64,000 nucleotides of DNA from Thermanaerothrix solaris. GTDB lineage: Bacteria > Chloroflexota > Anaerolineae > Anaerolineales > Anaerolineaceae. A program made the position numbers and the translations under genes. The DNA lies in contig NZ_JAUHMF010000001.1 in the NCBI RefSeq assembly GCF_032334255.1, positions 1,488,001 to 1,552,000 on the forward strand. The letters are read 5' to 3'. Numbering within the stretch: position 1 is the stretch's first letter; every line of letters starts with the position of its first letter. Shown one piece after another: positions 50,444-58,046 of the stretch. The notes beneath the pieces are model-generated. The model made no database searches, had not been told where the DNA came from, and saw only the letters and a program-made list of their open reading frames with translations.

Positions 50444-51397
50444 TTATTTGAGATTATTCACCAACGCAAGCACATTATAGCGCATAAAATCCAGGTAGGT
50501 TGCCGCGGGCCCATCCGCCGGGCTGAGCGACCCCGTATACACGGTAACGATTTTAGCCCCAACATCCTCGGCCAAACGCTGGGCAACGGCGGGATTGACC
50601 GTGGAGCCAACGAAAATCGTTTTGACTCCTAACGCCCGAATTTGGGCTTCCAGGCCAGCCAACTCCTGGGCTGAAGGGGCAGAGAGCGTGCTAAATCCAG
50701 GCACAACCGCTCCAACTTGCTCAAACCCATATCGTTGGGCGAAGTATCCAAATACTAAATGATCGGTGACAATCTTCCGTTTCTCCACGGGCACCTGAGC
50801 CACTTGCTCGCGAATCCAGGCATCCAAGTCTTTTAGGGCCTGGCGATAGGCACGGGCGTTCTCCGCATAACCGGCGGCATGGGCTGGATCACGCGCACTC
50901 AGCGCTTTTTCAATATTGTCCACCCAAACCATGACGTTGTTAGGGTCCATCCATACATGGGGATCAAATTCCCCGTGTGAGTGCCCCGCGCTTTCTTCTG
51001 CGTGGTCATGGACCTCCGCGGCCAGGGAAAGGGGTTCGATTCCTTCCGACACATATACCACCCGCTCCGCCGCCCCCGCGCTCTCAATCAGCGGCTCCAG
51101 AAAAGCCTCCAAATCCAAACCATTGGCAAAGATAAGGTCAGCCTGAGCCAGTTTGGCGGCGTCCTGCGGCGTTGGCTCAAAACTGTGCGGGTCGGCGCCC
51201 ACCGGCAGCAAGACGTGTAGATCAACCCACTCACCACCGACTTGCTTGACCACGTCACCTACCAGCGTGGTGGTCGCCAAAACGCGCACTTTCTGACCAT
51301 CTTGCAACGTCGGTGAGGGTTGGGCAGAGCCAGCGCAGGAAGTCAGAAGCAACATGGTTGCCATCAGGACCAGCCCGACCAACGTACGTTTTACCAT
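50444..51397 (-). CDS. znuA: Metal-binding lipoprotein of the ZnuA/MntC family
   Basis: 317 residues from the ATG at 51397 (AGGAGGTG 4-6 nt upstream). An in-frame extension upstream into the operator is rejected. Lipobox LLTSC (Cys21). Cluster A-1 motifs: VLATTTLVGDVVKQVGG, LLPVGADPHSFEPTPQDAAKL (metal His), a His-rich loop HDHAEESAGHSHGEFDPHVWMDP (seen as HDHAEESAGHSHG) with the second metal His in DPHVWMD, and VTDHLVFGYFAQRYG (third). The His loop is characteristic of zinc-binding ZnuA. The last Asp/Glu ligand is in VYTGSLSPADG. A Fur-family operator lies just upstream. Confidence 0.9.
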   Translation of the reverse strand: MVKRTLVGLVLMATMLLLTSCAGSAQPSPTLQDGQKVRVLATTTLVGDVVKQVGGEWVDLHVLLPVGADPHSFEPTPQDAAKLAQADLIFANGLDLEAFLEPLIESAGAAERVVYVSEGIEPLSLAAEVHDHAEESAGHSHGEFDPHVWMDPNNVMVWVDNIEKALSARDPAHAAGYAENARAYRQALKDLDAWIREQVAQVPVEKRKIVTDHLVFGYFAQRYGFEQVGAVVPGFSTLSAPSAQELAGLEAQIRALGVKTIFVGSTVNPAVAQRLAEDVGAKIVTVYTGSLSPADGPAATYLDFMRYNVLALVNNLK

Positions 51398-51419
51398 CGC
51401 ACACCTCCTGTCTATGTAA

Positions 51420-51434
51420 TGAATATCATTTTCA
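51420..51434 (-). promoter_or_regulatory. Fur/Zur-type operator before znuA
   Basis: Minus strand TGAAAATGATATTCA, one base off the perfect palindrome TGAAAATGATTTTCA seen 480 bp away in the regulator's own promoter. It lies 23-37 bp before the znuA ATG. No convincing -35/-10 pair could be fixed here. Confidence 0.75.
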
Positions 51435-51459
51435 ACAATAAATAAACTAAAACTTGCCT

Positions 51460-51897
51460 CTACGGTCGGCATGACGGACAAAGGCCATAGAGTTGCAGCC
51501 AGTGATCTTGAATGGCGTAGCCGGTTTCGGCTTCGGTGCGTTGGATCAAGGGCGAGAGATCATCACCGGCAAAGTACACTACTCGCCCACAGCGGGTGCA
51601 GACCAGAAGATGCTGATGACCCTGTGTCGCGCGCAAGTAGCGGTGGCAACCGTCATCCTGGTGCACGCGTTGGATCAATCCCAGCGCTTCTAATTTCTCC
51701 AACGTGCGGTATACGGTCACCAGGCCCAGGTTAGGATAACGCGTGCGCACCAGGTCATAAATTTCAATCGGCCCCAGGGCGCGCGGACTGCTCACCAGGG
51801 TCTCCACAATATGACGCAGTGGCTCGGTTAGCCGGTAACCGTTGGCCTGTAATCGTTCCAGCCAATCATTCACCAACTCAGTGGTTTTCTCGGTCAT
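51460..51897 (-). CDS. Fur-family metalloregulator, Zur-like
   Basis: 145 residues. Winged helix (about 12-85, YRLTEPLRHIVETLVSS...LGLVTVYRTLEKLEALGLI), then the dimer and metal domain: HRYLRATQGHQHLLVCTRCGRVVYF, and a C-terminal CPSC pair that with CTRC makes the structural zinc site. Location ahead of znuACB with the same operator motif suggests a zinc repressor, although Fur or Mur cannot be excluded. The ATG has no Shine-Dalgarno site and starts 7 nt after the -10 box, so its mRNA is likely leaderless. Confidence 0.9.
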   Translation of the reverse strand: MTEKTTELVNDWLERLQANGYRLTEPLRHIVETLVSSPRALGPIEIYDLVRTRYPNLGLVTVYRTLEKLEALGLIQRVHQDDGCHRYLRATQGHQHLLVCTRCGRVVYFAGDDLSPLIQRTEAETGYAIQDHWLQLYGLCPSCRP

Positions 51898-51904
51898 GTC
51901 TCAT

Positions 51905-51933
51905 AGTGTAATTGAAAATCATTTTCATGTCAA
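51905..51933 (-). promoter_or_regulatory. Promoter of the Fur-family gene with perfect embedded operator
   Basis: Minus strand TTGACA (51933-51928), 17-nt spacer, TACACT (51910-51905). The spacer is filled by the perfect palindrome TGAAAATGATTTTCA (51927-51913), so the regulator should repress itself. The -10 box ends 7 nt before the ATG. Confidence 0.9.
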
Positions 51934-51983
51934 GGCAATCCCAAACCCTAACCGCCCGATCGCCGACGGTTCCCGTTTGCGTG

Positions 51984-51992
51984 TGCTAAAAT
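51984..51992 (+). promoter_or_regulatory. Extended -10 promoter of the alpha/beta hydrolase gene
   Basis: TGC-TAAAAT (51984-51992), no clear -35. A GGAGG site (52009-52013) and ATG at 52017 follow. Confidence 0.5.
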
Positions 51993-52016
51993 AGATCTAA
52001 TCCAGAGTGGAGGGCT

Positions 52017-52841
52017 ATGATGCCTCGTCTGTTTTATGGTCACGTGATGGTTGGCCAAATGCGCCTCACCTACTATCGCACAGGGGGAGAGAAGCCGCCG
52101 GTCATCCTTTTACATGGCTTTTCCGACAATGCCCTGTGCTGGAATCGCGTTCCCCTTGCCCTGGAAGAGGAATTTGACGTCATCCTCCCGGATGCTCGCG
52201 GGCATGGTTCATCCGGGATTGGGCCCGACGGCGTCGGTCTCGAGATTCAGGCGCGTGACGTTGAAACTCTGATTGAAGCCCTGCAAATAAACCCACCGGT
52301 GGTTATCGGGCACTCCATGGGTGCGGATGTGGCTGCCCGCCTGGCCGCCAACCGCCCCGACCTGGTGCGCGGGGTGGTACTGGAAGACCCACCCTGGGGC
52401 GACAATCTCCCATTAGATCATCTCGATCCGCAGTCATCGGTTTACCAGCAAATTTACGCCGACCTCTTGGCTTACAAGCAGCGTTCCATTGACGAATTAA
52501 TGGCGCTGTGTAAAGAGCGTCACCCCAACTGGGATGAGAGTGAACTCTTTCAATGGGCAAAAGCCAAGCAGGAGTTACGCCCTGAAGCCTTGAGCGGATG
52601 GGTAGAGCCCCGTCGTCCCTGGCGCGAAATCGTCACAGAGTTGCGGTGCCCCGGTTTGCTGCTCACCGCCGATCCGGCACGGGGTGGTTTAGTCACCCCT
52701 GCGGTCGCCGAAGAGATCCAGGCCCTATGGCCACAGGTGCAGGTGGTGCACTTCCCTGAAGCGGGCCACAGCATCCACCGCGAGGCTTACCGGACGTATA
52801 TCCAGACCGTACTGCGCTTTTTGCGTAGATTTGGGGGGTGA
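52017..52841 (+). CDS. Alpha/beta-fold hydrolase
   Basis: 274 residues, no signal peptide. HGF oxyanion motif (VILLHGFSDNALCWNRV), strand VILPDARGHGSSG, nucleophile Ser100 in VVIGHSMGADVAARLA, acidic residue in LLLTADPARGG and the catalytic His in FPEAGHSIHREAY. This is a complete triad of the esterase/haloperoxidase/lactonase class. Substrate is unknown. Two adjacent ATGs begin the frame. The second would have slightly better spacing from GGAGG. Single gene. Confidence 0.9.
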   Translation: MMPRLFYGHVMVGQMRLTYYRTGGEKPPVILLHGFSDNALCWNRVPLALEEEFDVILPDARGHGSSGIGPDGVGLEIQARDVETLIEALQINPPVVIGHSMGADVAARLAANRPDLVRGVVLEDPPWGDNLPLDHLDPQSSVYQQIYADLLAYKQRSIDELMALCKERHPNWDESELFQWAKAKQELRPEALSGWVEPRRPWREIVTELRCPGLLLTADPARGGLVTPAVAEEIQALWPQVQVVHFPEAGHSIHREAYRTYIQTVLRFLRRFGG

Positions 52842-53203
52842 GTGAGCAAAAACCTTTTTTGAAACCAGAAACGCTTGGCTCTAAATTTTTTACCCGGCGT
52901 CATAGTTGCCCCCTATCCGTGTCCCCGACGGGGCTCGAAGCCCGACCCTTTTATTTGAAAGACATCCTGTAGGGAGAACCGATCCACAAACAGGAATTCG
53001 TCTCCCAAAATCGCATCACTGGCAACCCCGAACGGATAAAGCCAGGCCCGTGAAGACTAAGCGCTTTTCGGGTGCGTTCATCTTTCTCCAACCGGAATAA
53101 TCCCCCTCCACCGCAAAGGATAAATTCGGTCGCAGCTTGACGTGTTTCATTACTATGGCTAGTCCACTGTGCCAGATCAGGCCTGAACCCAGGAAAGCGA
53201 TTA
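52842..53203. other. Intergenic region without recognisable genes
   Basis: 362 bp between the hydrolase and the SOS promoter. Base composition is AT-richer at its start. Nothing convincing is coded: overlapping minus-strand frames here are shadows of the downstream plus-strand gene. A GGGGCTCGAAGCCC hairpin (52930-52943) recalls a tRNA T-arm but no tRNA body fits. Confidence 0.5.
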
Positions 53204-53232
53204 TTGACACAGAACATTTGTTCTATTAAAAT
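53204..53232 (+). promoter_or_regulatory. SOS-box promoter of the RHH-LuxR gene
   Basis: TTGACA (53204-53209), 17-nt spacer, TAAAAT (53227-53232). The spacer carries GAACATTTGTTC (53212-53223), the same GAAC-N4-GTTC box in nearly the same place as in the lexA promoter. The ATG at 53239 is 6 nt after the -10 box. Confidence 0.9.
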
Positions 53233-53238
53233 TATGGT

Positions 53239-53646
53239 ATGACCCTTTGGCAACATTTGGTCACCTGGCTGCAGCGCCGTCCGGCCACCCCCACACGGCG
53301 GGAGTTTGCCCTCGACTCCCACCTCTTTGCTACTCTCCAGACGCTCGCCCGCCAGACCGGCCAGCCTGAGGACGCCCTCGCCAACGACCTCCTCGCCACC
53401 GGCTTGCACGCCCTTTCCCAACGCGACCACCTCTGGCAATGCTGGCAGTCCCTCACCCCCCGCGAGCAGCAAGCCACCGCCCTCGCCTGCCTTGGCTTCA
53501 CCAATCGCCAAATCGCCGCCCGCATGGGCATCTCCCCTGAAACCGTCAAATCGCACCTCCGCGCCGCCACCACCAAATTCGGTGTTCACACCAAGGCCGA
53601 ATTGCGCTTGCTGCTCGAGAATTGGGATTTCTCGGCCTGGTTGTGA
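53239..53646 (+). CDS. SOS-controlled DNA-binding protein: RHH-like plus LuxR-type HTH
   Basis: 135 residues. Residues about 20-57 (RREFALDSHLFATLQTLARQ and onward to LATGLHAL) have the pattern of a ribbon-helix-helix protein. Residues about 68-128 form a LuxR/GerE helix-turn-helix (LTPREQQATALACLGFTNRQ, ARMGISPETVKSHL, FGVHTKAELRLLL). There is no receiver or ligand domain. A LexA box lies in its promoter and the mRNA appears leaderless. A Rad51-like gene follows 77-89 bp downstream. Transcriptional control of a damage response is inferred. Pairing of these two DNA-binding folds in one short protein is unusual. Confidence 0.82.
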   Translation: MTLWQHLVTWLQRRPATPTRREFALDSHLFATLQTLARQTGQPEDALANDLLATGLHALSQRDHLWQCWQSLTPREQQATALACLGFTNRQIAARMGISPETVKSHLRAATTKFGVHTKAELRLLLENWDFSAWL

Positions 53647-53735
53647 GCCCCCCTTGAGGTTAACCCACAAGTCCCCCCATCTTCTTCCCCCTTTGGGAAT
53701 GGCCGTTCCGGCGCTCGCGCGCTATGATAGGGGCG

Positions 53736-54186
53736 ATGAACCTCACTTCCTACCTCTCGGCTCAAGGCCTGGTCGTCCTTTGTGGCCCGCGGGCGGTCAC
53801 CCCTGCCGCCCATCACCTGCTGGTGGCGTTGATCCTGCGCGGCGCAGTCCATCTGCTCGATGCCGGTAACCGTCTCCAGCCCTACACCCTCACCCGCCTT
53901 CTTCGCCAGCACACCCCTCACATAGAAGCCTTACTCACCCGCCTGCACCTGCAACGCGCCTTCACCGCCCAGCAAGTCCTGGCCGTGTTGGAATCCCTAC
54001 CAGCCACTGCCATCCCCGTGGTTGTGCTCGACTTCCTCGCTCCCTTCTATGATGAGACCCTTCCCCTGCCCCAGGCCAAGGCATTGCTCCAGCGCAGTCT
54101 GGTTCATCTTGAAAGGTTGCAACAGGCGGCGCCACTGATTGTAACACTGACCCCACCATCCCAGCCCGCCCGCCAGTCGCTCTTTG
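53736..54186 (+). pseudogene. Rad51/RecA-superfamily paralogue, truncated by an insertion element
   Basis: About 150 residues remain from the ATG at 53736 (an ATG at 53724 is also in frame). The pattern LVVLCGPRAVTPAAHHLLVAL takes the place of a Walker A loop but lacks its GKT, then AVHLLDAGNRLQPYTLTRLL, LLTRLHLQRAFTAQQVLAVL, Walker-B-like PVVVLDFLAPFYDE and LIVTLTPP follow, the order seen in Rad51/RadA proteins. At about residue 150 (SLFAWLSQ) the frame enters a transposon end and continues as antisense nonsense to 54401. It follows the SOS-controlled regulator, so it is probably in the same operon. Similar non-catalytic RecA-like proteins (SulA/ImuA) occur in SOS cassettes. Confidence 0.65.
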
Positions 54187-54882
54187 CATGGCTTTCTCAA
54201 AGTCGCGAATGTATGGAGACAAGCAAGGCGAAAGCCTGGTCGAGGTGTCCCTCAAACCAGCGACGAGCCCAGGCTGCGTTGTCAACACCGGCTCGCTTGA
54301 TCAACGCCAGGACAACCTTATGGATGGTCGCCAGAATTCGGCCTGCAGCGCCTTTCGTCATCCGAGTGGCGTCTTCCCGAAAGGTCACATCCCACCGATA
54401 ATGTAAGCCGGTTTCAATCAGCCAGTGTTGTCGTCTGATTTGCCTTACCCGCTTGGGCGAGGCCTTGTCTGGCCACAGGCTGGTGATACCGTACTCCACC
54501 GCCCGGCTGGTTTTGATCGCTTTCCCCCGGCGTATCCAGGTGAAATGGCGCTCCATGCGTTAGACCTGTCTTACTCCGAGCCAATCCACACGGTCATTGA
54601 GCCTGGCGCTGGTTCGGATGTGACGTTTCTCCATACGTCCATGTCCCTTGTTGACGGCTTCCGCCTGCCGAAAGTTGGTGGCGACCTGTTCAAAGTCCGC
54701 TTTCGGCCTGTTTGGGGCAAATAAGCGCTCTATATCCTGCTACAGACGCCCCTGGTTTTCCTCGACCACCCACAGATCATCTTCCCCGCTAGCCACAATC
54801 TGCGTTGGGGTTATTTGCACATCCAAATTTACCGATGAGGACCGCTTTTAGTTATTTGTTAAAAACTTTGAGAATGCCGTGG
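54186..54882 (-). mobile_element. ISAs1-family element remnant, about 0.7 kb
   Basis: Imperfect terminal inverted repeats bound the remnant: GGCTTTCTCAAAGT (54190-54203) on the left and, on the minus strand, GGCATTCTCAAAGT (54878-54865) on the right, 13 of 14 bases alike, with further partial matches outside. The inside is mostly the decayed C-terminal half of the transposase. A complete element of this family is nearly twice as long, so it is internally deleted. It splits the Rad51-like gene. No target duplication could be made out. Confidence 0.7.
54197..54820 (-). pseudogene. ISAs1-type transposase, decayed C-terminal half
   Basis: Translating the minus strand in one frame from 54820 gives TQIVASGEDDLWVVEENQGRL, stop, QDIERLFA, then GHGRMEKRHIRTSARL, stop, and an open part from the ATG at 54556 (MERHFTWIRRGKAIK, VEYGITSLWPDKAS, HWLIETGLHYRWDVTF, EDATRMTKGAAGRIL). 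These match ISAs1-family DDE transposases in order (VKENQ, GHGRxExR, YxISSL, HWxIENxLHWxxDVTFxED). The final acidic catalytic Glu region is kept but two in-frame stops and loss of the 5' half make it non-functional. Confidence 0.85.
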
Positions 54883-55144
54883 TTCGTTCACCTAACATGT
54901 TACCGAAATAAGATGGTTAATTTAAAGAAAACCTTACCGGAGTTAGCCCGGATCGAGGCGGATTTGGCCGCCTGATGCTGCACCTGAGGGAGAAAGGGAA
55001 GGTGCACCTCAGAAACTCGCCTAACCCTTCGGTAACCTTTTCTTTAGACTTGACAGGCAAGAGGCGCCATTCTGCCCCGTCACTCGCCGGGGTAATTGAA
55101 TCTCTTTCTATACACCCTATTTATCGCCCTGGGTTCCATTGCTT
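54883..55144. other. Flank of the insertion remnant
   Basis: 262 bp. On the plus strand the frame FVHLTCYRNK...LPELARIEADLAA ends at a TGA (54973-54975). Its last 15 residues look coding (TLPELARIEADLAA) and could be the displaced 3' end of the Rad51-like gene or of another SOS gene, but this cannot be proven. A weak hairpin (GCACCT...AGGTGC) follows. Nothing else is seen. Confidence 0.3.
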
Positions 55145-55672
55145 TCACGCCCCCCAAAAGCCGCGCCGCAGGGGGCGAATCTCTTCCACCGTCACAAAGG
55201 CTTCAGGGTCGGCTTCCAGCACCAGGGTCTCCACTTCGTCCAACTTTTTGCGCATGACCCCCACGTGCAAAATGGTCACTGTGCCGCTCAGGCCACGCCC
55301 GGCTACCTCGGTCACACCGTAACCATGCGCACGTAGTAACTCGGCAATCGCCGAGCCGCGCAGAGGGCTGATGATGGTCAGTTGGAGGTGCCCAATGGCC
55401 AGGCGTTCTTCAATCGTCATCCCCACCACGTTGCCGGTGGCAAACCCGGCGGCATACCCCACGATATTAAGGGGATTGTCGAGGTTGGCCAGGACGGAAC
55501 TGATCGCAATCACGAAGATCAACGATTGCATGAAGCCCAGCGCCCAGGCCAACCCCTTGCGACCGCGCACCACGAACAGCACGCGGATGGTATCCAGTGA
55601 CATATCACATACGCGCAAGGCGAAAATGCCCAACGCCACCAACAAACTGTGCCAGGTCAGAGTCAGATGCAT
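55145..55672 (-). CDS. UPF0316/DUF2179 membrane protein
   Basis: 175 residues. Three N-terminal membrane helices (about 8-25, 40-60, 68-88) in a DUF5698-like region with RVCDMSLDTIRVLFVVRGRK and VGYAAGFATGNVVGMTIEERL, then a cytoplasmic DUF2179 domain (about 95-170, LRGSAIAELLRAHGYGVTEVAG). The soluble domain is ACT/GNAT-like in size and may bind a ligand. Function is not known for the family. It starts 4 bp after the glgP stop and is probably co-transcribed with it. Confidence 0.85.
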   Translation of the reverse strand: MHLTLTWHSLLVALGIFALRVCDMSLDTIRVLFVVRGRKGLAWALGFMQSLIFVIAISSVLANLDNPLNIVGYAAGFATGNVVGMTIEERLAIGHLQLTIISPLRGSAIAELLRAHGYGVTEVAGRGLSGTVTILHVGVMRKKLDEVETLVLEADPEAFVTVEEIRPLRRGFWGA

Positions 55673-55675
55673 GGC

Positions 55676-57889
55676 TTAATTCGCTTGGTCCAAGGTTACT
55701 GCGGTATCAGCAGGAATCTCCTCTTCCGCCGCTTCCAGGCAGGGCAGGTACATCTCGGTGAGGTACTCTTTAAGCATACGGCGGGTGCTGAATTGCGGCG
55801 CCAACGTACGGATGGATTCCTTGATGCGCGCAATCCAACCCGAGGGGATGTTGTCCGTGGAGCGATTCTGATAATAGAGCGGGATAATCTCTTTTTCCAG
55901 GGTGTCGTAGAGGCTGAGCGCATCCAATTCATCCTGGTGGGTCGGATCTACCGGATCGGCATCCTCGCCAATCGCCCAGCCATTGGCGCCATTGTAAGCC
56001 TCACGCCACCAGCCATCCAACACCGAGAAGTTAAGCACGCCGTTGAGGGCGGCCTTCATGCCCGAGGTACCCGATGCCTCGTTTGGGCGCCGCGGGTTGT
56101 TCAGCCACACGTCCACGCCTTGCACCAACAGGCGCGCCAGGTTCATGTCATAGTCTTCCAGGAATACCAGCCGCCCAGCCGCCCGCGGGTCTTTGACCGC
56201 GCGATAGACTTGCTGGATAAGCAGTTTGCCCGGTTCGTCCGCCGGATGCGCTTTGCCGGCAAAAACGATCTGCACCGGCATATCCGGGTTGGTGATGATG
56301 CGCAGCAGGCGTTCGTAATCACGCAGGATGAGGGTAGCGCGCTTGTAGGTGGCAAACCGCCGTGCAAAGCCGATGGTCAGCGAATATGGTTCCAGGAAAA
56401 CGCCGCTGGCCAAGACCTGCGAAGGGTGTACGTTGCCGCGCATCCACAACTGGCGTGCCCGCTCGTTGACGTAAAGCGCCAGTTTGCGCTTGAGGTGCTG
56501 GCGCACGGCCCATAATTCGTGGTCGGGGATGCTGGCGATGCGATCCCACAGTTCCGGCTCATCCAGATGTTCCAGCCAGTCCGGGCCGAGGTAGCGCTCG
56601 TAGAGCAGGCGTAGGCGCCGCGCCAGCCAAGAGGGGGTGTGCACGCCGTTGGTGACGTGCGTGATCGGCACCTCGTCGGCGCGGCGATCCGGCCAGAGGA
56701 AGTTCCACATCCGCCGCGAGACCTCGCCGTGTAGTTCGGAGACGGCGTTGGCATGATCAGAAAGGCGCAGGGCTAAGACCGGCATGCAGAACGATTCGCC
56801 CCACGGCGTGGTCTGGTGCCCCAACGCGATCAACTGCTCGCGGGTCAGGCCCAGTTGTGGCCACAGGGTCGAAAGGTATTTATCCACCAGCCAGAGCGGG
56901 AATTGATCCACCCCGGCGGGTACCGGCGTATGCGTTGTGAACACGTTCCCTTTGCGCACCTGCGCCGCGGCTTGCTCAAAGGTCAGGCCACTTTGCACCA
57001 GTTCGCGCGCCCGTTCCAACACTAGGAAAGCTGAGTGCCCTTCATTCATGTGCCACACCTTTGGCTGAAGCCCCAGGCGGCGTAGGGCGCGCACCCCGCC
57101 GATCCCAAGCAGAATCTCCTGTGAGATGCGCACCTCGGGGTCACTGCTGTAAAGCCGTGCCGTCAGTTGACGGTCGTTTTCCTGGTTTTGCTCCAGGTTG
57201 GTATCCAGCAGGTAGAGCGCCACCCGCCCCACCTGCACCTGCCACAGGCGGGCATGGACCAGGCGCCCGGGCAGTTCCACGCTGATCAGCACCGGCTGTC
57301 CCTGGGCATCGGTTAGGGGGATGATCGGCACTTCATCGTAATCCAGATAGTAGGTGCTGGTTTCCTGCCAGCCGTCTTCGGTAATGCGCTGGACAAAATA
57401 GCCCTGGTTATAGATAAACCCTACCCCCACCACCGGCATGCCCAGGTCGCTGGCCTCTTTGAGATGGTCGCCAGCCAAAATTCCCAGGCCGCCGGCGTAC
57501 ACCGGCAGACATTCGTGCAGACCGAACTCGAATGAGAAGTAGGCAATCGTCTCGCCGGCAAACTGAGGGTAATGACGTGCAAACCAGGTTTGGGTATCCT
57601 GCAAGTATGCATCGAACTTTTGAAAGGTGCGATCATAAAGTTCAAGGTAGTGGCGGTCATTGGTGACCGCGTTCAACTGGCTGCGCTCCACCCTCTTCAG
57701 GAAAGTTACCGGGTTGTGGTTGACCTGATCCCACAAGCGCTGGCTGATCAGGCGGTAGAGCATCTGAGCTTCGGGATTCCAGGTCCACCACAGGTTATAA
57801 GCCAGTTGCCCTAGGCGGTTGATGCGCCGGGGCAGGCTGAAGTGGTTCGGGATAACACGTTTGATCGTCTCGTCCATCGAAATCACCAT
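55676..57889 (-). CDS. glgP: Alpha-glucan phosphorylase (GT35)
   Basis: 737 residues, matching the shorter alpha-glucan phosphorylases with an N-terminal DUF3417 region (RINRLGQLAYNLWWTWNPEA). Key parts: FSFEFGLHECLPVYAGGLGILAGDHLKEASD (visible as ECLPVYAGGLGILAGD), VWHMNEGHSAFLVLERA, FTTHTPVPAGVDQF, ITHVTNGVHTPSW, FARRFATYKRATL, and the PLP lysine Lys612 in ASGTSGMKAALNG. It releases glucose 1-phosphate from glycogen or maltodextrin in the cytoplasm. A palindrome (57940-57955) lies in its leader and an extended -10 promoter upstream (58019-58027). Confidence 0.93.
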   Translation of the reverse strand: MVISMDETIKRVIPNHFSLPRRINRLGQLAYNLWWTWNPEAQMLYRLISQRLWDQVNHNPVTFLKRVERSQLNAVTNDRHYLELYDRTFQKFDAYLQDTQTWFARHYPQFAGETIAYFSFEFGLHECLPVYAGGLGILAGDHLKEASDLGMPVVGVGFIYNQGYFVQRITEDGWQETSTYYLDYDEVPIIPLTDAQGQPVLISVELPGRLVHARLWQVQVGRVALYLLDTNLEQNQENDRQLTARLYSSDPEVRISQEILLGIGGVRALRRLGLQPKVWHMNEGHSAFLVLERARELVQSGLTFEQAAAQVRKGNVFTTHTPVPAGVDQFPLWLVDKYLSTLWPQLGLTREQLIALGHQTTPWGESFCMPVLALRLSDHANAVSELHGEVSRRMWNFLWPDRRADEVPITHVTNGVHTPSWLARRLRLLYERYLGPDWLEHLDEPELWDRIASIPDHELWAVRQHLKRKLALYVNERARQLWMRGNVHPSQVLASGVFLEPYSLTIGFARRFATYKRATLILRDYERLLRIITNPDMPVQIVFAGKAHPADEPGKLLIQQVYRAVKDPRAAGRLVFLEDYDMNLARLLVQGVDVWLNNPRRPNEASGTSGMKAALNGVLNFSVLDGWWREAYNGANGWAIGEDADPVDPTHQDELDALSLYDTLEKEIIPLYYQNRSTDNIPSGWIARIKESIRTLAPQFSTRRMLKEYLTEMYLPCLEAAEEEIPADTAVTLDQAN

Positions 57890-57939
57890 TGAAGTGATTA
57901 ACCTTTCTCTATAAATTTAAACACAAACCACGGCTATGA

Positions 57940-57955
57940 CTTTCGCGCGCGAAAG
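57940..57955. promoter_or_regulatory. 16-bp perfect palindrome in the glgP leader
   Basis: CTTTCGCGCGCGAAAG, a perfect dyad about 51 bp before the glgP start and downstream of the predicted transcription start. A possible operator of a LacI-type or other sugar regulator, or an RNA hairpin. No regulator gene is adjacent. Confidence 0.4.
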
Positions 57956-58018
57956 CCAGAACCGGGTGAAAAAACTAAGCGCCGGGCAAACGTCCGGTTT
58001 GTATGATCACCGCTATTT

Positions 58019-58027
58019 ATTATACCA
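58019..58027 (-). promoter_or_regulatory. Extended -10 promoter of glgP
   Basis: Minus strand TGG-TATAAT (58027-58019) inside the 157-bp gap after pepT. The leader to glgP would be about 120 nt. Confidence 0.55.
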
Positions 58028-58046
58028 TCCTCTTTGCGGGAAAGGC

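Noticed and set aside
52930..52943. GGGGCTCGAAGCCC resembling a tRNA T-arm
   Set aside because: No acceptor stem, anticodon arm or D arm could be folded on either strand, so it is only a hairpin.
52951..53670. 239-residue open frame on the minus strand
   Set aside because: It is a Gly/Glu-rich antisense shadow of the RHH-LuxR gene, extended into non-coding DNA. There is no start signal and no family likeness.
53724..54401. 225-residue plus-strand frame taken as one protein
   Set aside because: Residues after about 150 are antisense to the transposase remnant, so the frame is a chance join and only the first part is real.
54975..55322. Plus-strand frame of 115 residues beyond the insertion remnant
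   Set aside because: Its second half is antisense to the DUF2179 gene and its first half is low-quality sequence without a Shine-Dalgarno site.
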